This document shows, piece after piece, positions 1-5,402 of a stretch of DNA of 5,458 nt (within the stretch, counting starts at the first letter, position 1; every line of letters begins with the position of its first letter). The DNA is from Bacteroidota bacterium (lineage in GTDB: Bacteria; Bacteroidota; Bacteroidia; Flavobacteriales; Weeksellaceae). A model generated the notes under the pieces. That model was not told the origin of the DNA and did no database searches. It saw only the letters and a program-made list of their open reading frames with translations. A program made the translations under genes and the position numbers. The stretch lies in assembly GCA_023388015.1 (NCBI GenBank), contig JAEWHB010000076.1, positions 1 through 5,458 of the forward strand, given 5' to 3'.

Positions 1-373
1 CATTGGGTTTTCCATAAATCACAATGGGTTTGCCAACATAACTTTCAATGGATTCTTTAAGCCATTTCGTATAACGAAACCAAACCAGTTCCAACTGACC
101 GGTTTCATCTTCAAAAATTGCGGTTAGACGTTTTCCTCGGTTTTGTCCGATTTCTCTTAGATTTTTAATTTTTCCGATGATCTGAATTTCGGCCAGAGAC
201 GGAATTAACTCATTAATTTTGTAGTATTTGGAACGATCGACGTGGCGAAATGGAAAATAGTTTAACAAATCTTCGTACCGAAAAATGCCCAGTTCGGACT
301 GAAGGATTTTGGAGCGTTCAGGTCCAACGCCTTTCAGGTATTCAATCGGAATTTTGAGAATATCTACAGACAT
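1..373 (-). CDS. recG: ATP-dependent DNA helicase RecG, N-terminal part (cut by window edge)
   Basis: RecG is a cytoplasmic superfamily 2 helicase that remodels stalled replication forks and branches Holliday junctions. Translating the minus strand from the ATG at 373-371 gives 124 open codons that run off the left edge, so only the N-terminal part is visible. Residues 11-43 carry the RecG opening signature: LKGVGPERSKIL (13-24), then a DLLNYFPFRHVDRS stretch (35-48). Residues from about 62 onward (AEIQIIGKIKNLRE, then LTAIFEDETGQLELVWF) match the start of the OB-fold wedge domain that grips the fork. The helicase motor motifs would lie outside the window. An in-frame TAA three codons upstream (complement of 383-385) fixes this ATG as the first possible start. 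The gene follows the esterase gene after 48 bp on the same strand. No Shine-Dalgarno is seen, as is common in Bacteroidota. Identification is from recognised motifs; the rest of the gene is unseen. Confidence 0.93.
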   Translation of the reverse strand, partial: MSVDILKIPIEYLKGVGPERSKILQSELGIFRYEDLLNYFPFRHVDRSKYYKINELIPSLAEIQIIGKIKNLREIGQNRGKRLTAIFEDETGQLELVWFRYTKWLKESIESYVGKPIVIYGKPN

Positions 374-421
374 TCCGCTAAGTTAATCTGAATTTATTAT
401 TTTAGGAAAATACGGAGATTA

Positions 422-1228
422 TTAAGGCTTATTTAGTGCCCAAATCATCGCTTTTTCTTTTGTCGCCCGAAAGATTGTATTATGTTTTTCTTTGGGTTCA
501 TCAGAATGTTCCCAAATCATAGTTTCAGGTGCACTTTTTTCGAATTCTTTTGCAAGATTATTAACCGATTTGGAGATATCCTTTGCGCCGGAACCCGCAA
601 ACCAAAAGCGTTTGGGTTCTGATGTGAATTCAGTTAAAATTTTCTCCGAATTTTTTAGTAAATCTTTGTCGTTCCACCAAAGCGAAGGGTCAAATGCGAT
701 ATAAAAATCAAATAATTCGGGTTGAACCATTAAAGTTTCGGTTACAAAAAGTCCGGCAAGTGATTCACCGATAATTCCTTTTTCGTTTGTGGTTCTGTAA
801 TTTGAATTTACGTAAGGAATCAATTCATTTTTAATAAAATTCCTGAATTCTTGCGAGCCGCCTACAACAGGCGCAATTTCTTTGTCTTTTTCAACTTGCG
901 TTGGCGGTGTAAGATCTTTTCGTCTTTGGGTATTTTCAATCCCTACCAAAATAAAGGGAGGTACTTTCTTTGTTTGAATCAGTTCGGAAAGCGTGTTGGC
1001 AATATGTGGGAAATCTTCCTGAATACCGCCATCGGGCATATATAAAACCGGATAAGAGAGGCCACTTGTTTTGTAATCTTCCGGCAACCAGATATTTAGG
1101 GTTCTTAATTCACCGACTTCTTTTGAGTCAATTGTGAAGGTTTCGTGAACAGGAATCGGATCTGCTGTTTGTCCTTTGCAACTTGAAAGTATCAGAAGAA
1201 TGCTCAGGAAGCTGAGTGCTTTTATCAT
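422..1228 (-). CDS. Secreted alpha/beta-hydrolase lipoprotein, esterase D / enterochelin-esterase-like
   Basis: This 268-residue protein starts with a lipoprotein signal peptide: hydrophobic residues 4-14, then lipobox LSSC with the lipidated Cys at 17, followed by KGQ. It should be exported and membrane-anchored. The rest fits the esterase-D-like family that includes IroE/Fes siderophore esterases and S-formylglutathione hydrolases: RTLNIWLPEDY (42-52), PVLYMPDGG (60-68), the nucleophile elbow GESLAG with Ser156 (154-159), AFDPSLWW (178-185), and a late His249 in KHNTIF, the likely catalytic His. The elbow reads GESLAG rather than the frequent GHSxGG. The acidic member of the triad is not certain; Asp180 is only a candidate. 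The substrate cannot be read from the sequence: ferric-siderophore ester hydrolysis is possible, but no iron-uptake gene is nearby. An in-frame stop six codons upstream fixes the start. The gene lies 53 bp after NDH-2 and 48 bp before recG, all on the minus strand. Fold and lipoprotein status are secure; function is inferred. Confidence 0.88.
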   Translation of the reverse strand: MIKALSFLSILLILSSCKGQTADPIPVHETFTIDSKEVGELRTLNIWLPEDYKTSGLSYPVLYMPDGGIQEDFPHIANTLSELIQTKKVPPFILVGIENTQRRKDLTPPTQVEKDKEIAPVVGGSQEFRNFIKNELIPYVNSNYRTTNEKGIIGESLAGLFVTETLMVQPELFDFYIAFDPSLWWNDKDLLKNSEKILTEFTSEPKRFWFAGSGAKDISKSVNNLAKEFEKSAPETMIWEHSDEPKEKHNTIFRATKEKAMIWALNKP

Positions 1229-1229
1229 A

Positions 1230-1245
1230 AGTTTAAATTTAAACT
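1230..1245. promoter_or_regulatory. Perfect 16-bp palindrome directly before the esterase start codon
   Basis: AGTTTAAATTTAAACT is identical to its own reverse complement and ends one base from the esterase ATG (1228-1226, minus strand). It would sit where the ribosome loads or where a dimeric regulator could bind. A second smaller palindrome, GTTTTAAAAC, lies at 1279-1288 over the NDH-2 stop codon, and AAACTAA (1241-1247) can pair with TTAGTTT (1276-1282). All are AT-only or nearly so, so base composition makes palindromes more likely by chance. The symmetry is seen directly; a regulatory role is inference. Confidence 0.35.
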
Positions 1246-1281
1246 AAGATAAAATAAATTTTTTAAATCTGAATTTTAGTT

Positions 1282-2583
1282 TTAAAACATTGCAGGATCT
1301 GATTCTGAAGGTTCTTTTTTGCCTTTGTAAGGACGAATGATAAGCCGAACGCTCTTGTTGTATTGAAAATATTGAACCACCCAGTTCATCAGCGCTACCA
1401 CTTTGTTTCTGAATCCGACAAGCGAAACCAAATGCACAAACATCCACACAAACCAAGCAAACCATCCGGCAAATTTCCAGCCCGGTAAATCGACCACCGC
1501 TTTGTCCCGCCCTATGGTTGCCATAGAACCTTTGTCTTTGTATTTAAAAGATTTCATCGGTTTGTTATCCTTTAATTTTTCAAAGTTTTCCGCCAAAAGT
1601 TTTCCCTGTTGAATGGCTACTTGCGCTACCATCGGATCTCCTTTGGGGTTTTCGGGTGTGATCATCAATGCCACATCGCCGAGTGCATAAATATTTTCAA
1701 AACCTTTGATTTGGTTGAATTCATTCACCACGTATCGGCCGCCTACAATTACACCTTCGCCGTCAATTCCGGGAATCAGACTTCCTTTCACGCCGGCTGC
1801 CCAAATAAGGGTAGTGGCTTCAAAAGGACGTTTGTCGGTGGTAATTACTTTTCCGTCATAATCTTTTACCATCATATCGAACCAAACCTGAACACCCAGT
1901 TCTTCAAGATAGGTGAAGGCTTTATCTGAAGCGTTCTGAGACATAGTCGGCAATAATCGGTCTGCGCCTTGGATTAGGTGAACATTCATTCTCCTAATAT
2001 CCAAATCTGGATAATCGTGGGGAAGAACATGTTTTTTCAATTCGCCCATTGCGCCCGCCAATTCCACTCCGGTCGGACCGCCACCCACGATTACATAGTT
2101 CATCAAACGCGAACGTTCATCTAAATCATTGGTCAGCAATGCTTTTTCAAGGTTCTGAAGAATCAAACTTCTCAAATCCAATGCTTCGGGAATTGATTTC
2201 ATTGGCATTGCGTGTCGTTCAATGTTTTTATTTCCGTAATAATTTGTGTCAGAGCCGGTTGCGATTACTAAATAATCATAATGTATGCTTCCGATGTTGG
2301 TAGAAATCGTTTGATTGGAGGTATTTATTTCATCCACATTTGCAATCCGGAAATAGAAATTTTCCTTTCCTGCAAATACCTGCCGAATGGCGTGGGCTAT
2401 CGAATCAGGCTCCAATCCGGCTGTAGCCACTTGATAAAGCAGCGGCTGAAAAGCGTGGTAATTGTGCTTGTCCAATAAAACAACCTGATAATCTTTGGTT
2501 GATAATTTTTTGGCCAGACGAAGTCCGCCGAAGCCACCTCCGATTACAACAATTCTTTTTAAATTAATATCCGGAATATTCAT
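1282..2583 (-). CDS. ndh: Type II NADH:quinone oxidoreductase (NDH-2), FAD-dependent
   Basis: NDH-2 passes electrons from NADH through FAD to the quinone pool at the inner face of the cytoplasmic membrane without pumping protons. The 433-residue length is typical. In order: FAD-binding dinucleotide fold with GGGFGG at 15-20 and an acidic residue ending strand 2 (LLDKHNYH, Asp38); the family's FQPLLYQVATAGLEP (45-59); ATG at 108-110; NADH-binding fold with GGGPTG at 167-172 followed by VELAGA; WAAGV at 261-265; the FAD-contact motif YALGDVA (299-305); and AQVAIQQG (320-327), the region forming the quinone tunnel in known NDH-2s. The C-terminus (about 368-405) is Trp- and Val-rich and hydrophobic (FAGWFAWFVW at 371-380), followed by a basic tail, which fits a membrane-anchoring end. 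An in-frame TAA five codons upstream fixes the start. The gene follows the SBP gene by 35 bp and precedes the esterase by 53 bp, so an operon is plausible. No redox subunit genes accompany it, as expected for a single-protein enzyme. Confidence 0.95.
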   Translation of the reverse strand: MNIPDINLKRIVVIGGGFGGLRLAKKLSTKDYQVVLLDKHNYHAFQPLLYQVATAGLEPDSIAHAIRQVFAGKENFYFRIANVDEINTSNQTISTNIGSIHYDYLVIATGSDTNYYGNKNIERHAMPMKSIPEALDLRSLILQNLEKALLTNDLDERSRLMNYVIVGGGPTGVELAGAMGELKKHVLPHDYPDLDIRRMNVHLIQGADRLLPTMSQNASDKAFTYLEELGVQVWFDMMVKDYDGKVITTDKRPFEATTLIWAAGVKGSLIPGIDGEGVIVGGRYVVNEFNQIKGFENIYALGDVALMITPENPKGDPMVAQVAIQQGKLLAENFEKLKDNKPMKSFKYKDKGSMATIGRDKAVVDLPGWKFAGWFAWFVWMFVHLVSLVGFRNKVVALMNWVVQYFQYNKSVRLIIRPYKGKKEPSESDPAMF

Positions 2584-2600
2584 TTTATTTTTTATTTATA

Positions 2601-2615
2601 ATTCTGAAACAGAAT
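2601..2615. promoter_or_regulatory. Short perfect inverted repeat in the SBP/NDH-2 spacer
   Basis: ATTCTG (2601-2606), a 3-base AAA, then CAGAAT (2610-2615) make perfect 6-bp arms inside the 35-bp spacer between two minus-strand genes. In the transcript it could form a small hairpin with a UUU loop just after the SBP stop codon and about 17 bases before the NDH-2 start. The bases after it on the minus strand are A-rich rather than a T-run, so it does not look like an intrinsic terminator. It could protect an RNA end, modulate NDH-2 translation, bind a protein, or be chance. Confidence 0.3.
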
Positions 2616-2618
2616 ACT

Positions 2619-4220
2619 TTAATTATTTGTTTTATAGACCCTCGTTAAATCCAATAATTTGACAGGACTCATTGAAAATCCTTTTATGTTTTTTTGCAGG
2701 AAAATACTGGTCTGATCATAAAACAAAGGCACTATTGGTGCAGATTTCATCATCAGACTATCCATTTCTCTGTACATTTTTTCACGTTTTTTATCATCGC
2801 TTACATTGAACGAATTCAGGTATAACTGGTCAAATTTTTCATTTTTATAATGCGAATAATTCGGTCCTTCCGGTGCGAAATTTTTGCTGTAGTAAAGCGA
2901 AAGAAAGTTTTCAGCATCTGGATAATCGGCACCCCAATTGGCTCTGAAAAACTGAAATTTCCCTGTTGATTTACCATCACGCATCGTCGGACCGGGCACC
3001 ACGTTTATTTCAATATTCAAGCCAATCTTGGCCATTTGCGCCTGAATGTATTCGCAAATATCGGCATATTCCTGAACCGTTGTCAGTTGAATAATCGGAA
3101 GCTTTCCTTTTTCATTTTGATAAGTTCTGATTAATTCGCGTGCTTTCTGTGGCTGATAATCGTATCCGGCATTTTCGCTGAATCCGGGAAGTCCTTTTGG
3201 AATGAATCCGCTTTCTGCAGCAGTTGCCATTCCGTTCATCATATATTTGACCATTTTGGGTTTGTCAATCCCATAATTAATGGCCTGACGCAGTTTTTCA
3301 TCAACCGGATTTCCGTCATCCAAATAAAAACACAAATAAACCGTACTCAAGTAATCGTATTTGTGAAGATCGAGAATATCATCGTATTTGGGATTGAGTT
3401 CGCCTACCGGCGTCAGAATTTCATTTTTATAAGAAGGATCTAAATCCGCCATCATATCAAGATTTCCCTGAATTAATTGCAGGAATTCGCTGTGCTTTTC
3501 CGGGAGAAATGTCATGGAAACCGCTTCCAAATAAGGTAAAGAATTCCCCTTTTCATCTTTTTCAAAATAAAGCGGATTTTTTCTCAGCACTAATTTTATG
3601 TTGTCTTCCCAAAGTTGATACTGAAAAGGTCCTGTTCCAATTGGGGTTTTTCTGAAATCCTCCTGTCCGTTTCGGAACATTTCTTCTGGAACCACGGAAC
3701 AATATTTCATACTCAACAAACCGAGAAAAGGAGGAAAGGGTTCTTTCAACCGGATTTGAAACAGGGAATCATTTAAAGTTTTGAAGCTTTCTACGTTATT
3801 CAAAACCCAACTTCCTGCACCGCCAACCTTCGGATCAGTCAGCCTTTTGAAACTGTATTCAAAATCGGAAGCGACTACAATTCGCGTTGAATCTTTGCCG
3901 AAAACCGAATTTTTATGAAAATAAACGTCATTTCGAAGTGTAAATGTATAAGTTTTCCCATCTTCCGAAATTTTCCAGCTTTTGGCAATATCGGGAACGA
4001 TTTCCAGGCTATCATTCAACTTTACGAGACTATTGTACATCAGGTTACAAACCCAATTATTGGCTTGGGTTCGGGCAAAAGTCGGGTCGAGAGAAGAAAT
4101 ATTGTCGTAACGATTTAGCCGGAAAATTTTTGAATCATCGGTTGGATTGCGTTCCGAACAAGAGGTAAGAATTACACTCAGAACCAAAAAAAGAAAAATG
4201 CTTATCCTGTTTCCTTTCAT
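2619..4220 (-). CDS. ABC-transporter solute-binding lipoprotein, peptide/nickel family (SBP_bac_5, DppA/OppA-like)
   Basis: A 533-residue extracytoplasmic binding protein of the oligopeptide/dipeptide/nickel class, the usual length for this family. The N-terminus is a lipoprotein signal peptide: basic KGNR, hydrophobic core 7-18, lipobox LTSC with Cys21 as the lipidation site, then SERNPTDD, a polar linker. Family landmarks in order: SLDPTFA (43-49), VPDIAKSWKISEDGKTYTF (75-93), the DFEYSFKRLTDP stretch (119-130), PIGTGPFQ (193-200), LRQAINYGIDK (310-320), and ANWGADYPDAENFL (427-440), which corresponds to the ligand-pocket segment. The C-terminus (APIVPLFYDQ, 494-503) is also typical. An in-frame TAG six codons upstream (complement of 4236-4238) fixes the start. 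No permease or ATPase gene is adjacent: NDH-2 follows after 35 bp and the divergent ypdA lies upstream. The ligand is probably a peptide but cannot be read from the sequence. Confidence 0.92.
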   Translation of the reverse strand: MKGNRISIFLFLVLSVILTSCSERNPTDDSKIFRLNRYDNISSLDPTFARTQANNWVCNLMYNSLVKLNDSLEIVPDIAKSWKISEDGKTYTFTLRNDVYFHKNSVFGKDSTRIVVASDFEYSFKRLTDPKVGGAGSWVLNNVESFKTLNDSLFQIRLKEPFPPFLGLLSMKYCSVVPEEMFRNGQEDFRKTPIGTGPFQYQLWEDNIKLVLRKNPLYFEKDEKGNSLPYLEAVSMTFLPEKHSEFLQLIQGNLDMMADLDPSYKNEILTPVGELNPKYDDILDLHKYDYLSTVYLCFYLDDGNPVDEKLRQAINYGIDKPKMVKYMMNGMATAAESGFIPKGLPGFSENAGYDYQPQKARELIRTYQNEKGKLPIIQLTTVQEYADICEYIQAQMAKIGLNIEINVVPGPTMRDGKSTGKFQFFRANWGADYPDAENFLSLYYSKNFAPEGPNYSHYKNEKFDQLYLNSFNVSDDKKREKMYREMDSLMMKSAPIVPLFYDQTSIFLQKNIKGFSMSPVKLLDLTRVYKTNN

Positions 4221-4362
4221 TTGGCTAAAATAGTGCTAATTTCAGAAGTTTGAAATATCATAAGTCAAGATTAAATTAAGCTTTTAGCAGTTTTAAAATT
4301 TAAAATTGTCTAAGTGAAATAAAATCATTTCCTGAATCACTGAAAGTTTTTAAATTGGCACT
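4221..4362. promoter_or_regulatory. Divergent promoter region between the SBP gene and ypdA
   Basis: This 142-bp AT-rich spacer separates the outward-facing SBP (minus) and ypdA (plus) starts, so it should hold the promoters of both the four-gene minus block and ypdA. For ypdA, TTTG (4249-4252), a 19-base gap and TAAATTAA (4272-4279) loosely match the Bacteroidota pattern TTTG-N19-TAnnTTTG; the last two bases of the -7 element do not match. This would place transcription start near 4285. For the minus strand only TATTTTAG (complement of 4225-4232) resembles a -7 box, but it lies four bases from the ATG and no TTG sits at the right distance. That it is a regulatory region follows from gene direction; the exact promoters are weak guesses. 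Confidence 0.5.
4288..4308. promoter_or_regulatory. 21-base near-perfect palindrome in the divergent region
   Basis: Centred on A4298, 9 of 10 base pairs match: left arm CAGTTTTAAA (4288-4297) against right arm TTTAAAATTG (4299-4308); the only mismatch is G4290 with T4306. It lies midway between two divergent genes and just downstream of the tentative ypdA transcription start, where a dimeric repressor could act. The core is entirely A/T, so chance symmetry is a real alternative. The symmetry is seen; the operator role is inferred. Confidence 0.25.
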
Positions 4363-5340
4363 ATGCAAAATCCATATGACGTTGTAATAATAGGAGCCGG
4401 ACCCATCGGGATGGCTTGTGCGATTGAAGCCAAACGCCAAAACCTGAATTATTTGGTGATTGAAAAAGGTGCTTTGGTCAATAGTCTTTACAATTATCCT
4501 TTGTATATGACTTTCTTTTCAACTTCCGAAAGACTGGAAATTGGCGAAGTTCCTTTTACGAGTATTTCGTTTAAACCGGGACGGCAGGATGCGCTGGAAT
4601 ATTACCGAAGAGTTCAGCAACATTTCGGGTTGAATATTCATCTATATGAAGAAGTTTTTAGTGTTGAATCAAAAGATAAATTAAAATTCATAAAAACTAA
4701 TCAATCAGAATATTATTCAAAAAATATAATCATTGCAACCGGATTTTATGATTCGCCAATTTTATTGAATATTCCCGGAGAAGATTTGCCGAAAGTTTCG
4801 CATTATTACAAAGAAGCGCATCCTTATGCAGGTCAGAAAATCGTTGTTGTCGGCGCTAATAATTCTTCGGTGGATGCTGCTTTGGAATGTTGGCGAAAAG
4901 GTGCTGACATAACCATGGTCATTCGTAAAGGAGAAATTCACGAACGTGTGAAATATTGGGTAAAACCCGATATCGAAAACCGAATTGCAGAAGGAAGCAT
5001 CAAAGCTTATTTTTATTCGAATTTAAAAGAAATCAAGGAGAATTCCGTGAGAATTTCAACGCCGGAAGGCGAAGTAGAAATTGAAAATGATTTTGTGTTG
5101 GCTTTGACGGGTTATCGTCCCAATTTTGAATTCCTCCAATCCTGCGGAATTGAATTGTCCGACGACGGCTTATTTATTCCAAATTATAATCCGGAAACGA
5201 TGGAATCCAATGTGAAAGGAATCTATCTGGCAGGCGTGGTTTGCGGCGGAATGGAAACCCATAAATGGTTCATTGAAAATTCAAGGGTGCATGCGGGGAT
5301 GATTTTGTCGAGTATTTTGGATAAAGAGAATAGAGAATAG
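4363..5340 (+). CDS. ypdA: YpdA-family FAD/NADPH oxidoreductase, putative bacillithiol-disulfide reductase
   Basis: YpdA (Bdr) uses NADPH and FAD in the cytosol to reduce oxidised bacillithiol (BSSB), the glutathione substitute of Firmicutes and some Bacteroidota. The 325-residue protein carries the FAD fold with GAGPIG (11-16), the family-typical EKGALVNSLYNYP (34-46) and TFFSTSERLEIG (50-61), ATGFYDSP (125-132), LPKVSHYYKEAHPY (142-155), the NADPH fold GANNSSVDAALE (164-175), LTGYRPN (248-254), and the C-terminal FAD-contact region YLAGVVCGG (288-296) with WFIENSRVHAG (302-312). There is no CxxC, which separates it from thioredoxin reductase. The Cys reported as active-site Cys14 in the staphylococcal enzyme (GGGPCG) is Ile15 here. 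An in-frame TAA at 4351-4353, four codons upstream, fixes the ATG. The last residues (NRE) and the TAG stop are written by a heptad tandem repeat. No bacillithiol-synthesis gene is in view, so the thiol substrate is inferred from the family. Confidence 0.93.
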   Translation: MQNPYDVVIIGAGPIGMACAIEAKRQNLNYLVIEKGALVNSLYNYPLYMTFFSTSERLEIGEVPFTSISFKPGRQDALEYYRRVQQHFGLNIHLYEEVFSVESKDKLKFIKTNQSEYYSKNIIIATGFYDSPILLNIPGEDLPKVSHYYKEAHPYAGQKIVVVGANNSSVDAALECWRKGADITMVIRKGEIHERVKYWVKPDIENRIAEGSIKAYFYSNLKEIKENSVRISTPEGEVEIENDFVLALTGYRPNFEFLQSCGIELSDDGLFIPNYNPETMESNVKGIYLAGVVCGGMETHKWFIENSRVHAGMILSSILDKENRE

Positions 5341-5363
5341 AAAATAGAGGATAGAAAATAGAC
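5329..5363 (+). repeat. Tandem heptanucleotide repeat, five copies of AATAGAR, over the ypdA stop codon
   Basis: Five contiguous 7-base units: AATAGAG, AATAGAA, AATAGAG, GATAGAA and AATAGAC (5329-5363). A weaker sixth copy, TAAAGAG, sits just before at 5322-5328. The second unit contains the ypdA stop codon (5338-5340), and the first encodes most of the last residues. Since 7 is not a multiple of 3, three successive units place a TAG in all three plus-strand frames, so any change in copy number still ends the protein quickly. Similar short tandem repeats are common in flavobacterial spacers (general recollection, unchecked); replication slippage is the likely origin. Confidence 0.85.
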
Positions 5364-5374
5364 TTCTTTCATTT

Positions 5375-5392
5375 AAAAACCTTGTCAAGGTT
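5375..5392 (-). terminator. Inverted repeat with T-run, possible terminator for a convergent minus-strand gene
   Basis: AACCTTG (5378-5384), T, CAAGGTT (5386-5392) form perfect 7-base arms around one base; as RNA this is a 6-bp stem with a 3-base loop. Read on the minus strand the stem ends in GGTTTTT (down to 5375), a short U-tract, about ten bases after a possible minus-strand stop codon at 5403-5405. On the plus strand, following ypdA by about 38 bases, no T-run follows, so it would work poorly for ypdA. Its G+C is higher than its surroundings, which strengthens the case for a real structure. It is short, so termination strength is uncertain. Confidence 0.45.
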
Positions 5393-5402
5393 GGAAATTA
5401 AA

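Noticed and set aside
385..395. AATCTGAATTT, also present at 1266-1276, as a shared regulatory motif upstream of recG and the esterase
   Set aside because: An 11-base AT-rich match between two spacers is expected by chance in a window this size, and its distance from the two starts differs.
1244..1465. Minus-strand 73-codon frame, Cys-rich at its start, overlapping the end of NDH-2
   Set aside because: It is an alternative frame of the NDH-2 C-terminal coding region; the Cys-rich start arises from reading the Trp/Val-rich hydrophobic end in a different frame.
1609..1929. Open plus-strand frame of 106 codons inside the NDH-2 gene
   Set aside because: It lies fully antisense to a well-supported NDH-2 with conserved motifs; the translation shows no recognisable domain and looks like a complementary-frame shadow.
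2584..2618. Intrinsic terminator between the SBP and NDH-2 genes
   Set aside because: The hairpin is not followed by a T-run on the transcribed strand; the downstream bases are mostly A.
3915..4168. Two overlapping plus-strand frames of 67 and 74 codons opposite the SBP gene
   Set aside because: Both are antisense to the SBP N-terminal region, lack family features and have no credible start context.
4301..4308. TAAAATTG as a -7 promoter box for ypdA
   Set aside because: One mismatch to TAnnTTTG, but no TTG-type -33 element lies 17-23 bases upstream; the TTTG/TAAATTAA pair at 4249-4279 fits spacing better, though it too is weak.
5329..5363. Possible CRISPR array at the repeat after ypdA
   Set aside because: The units are only 7 bases and directly contiguous with no spacers, so this is a simple tandem repeat.
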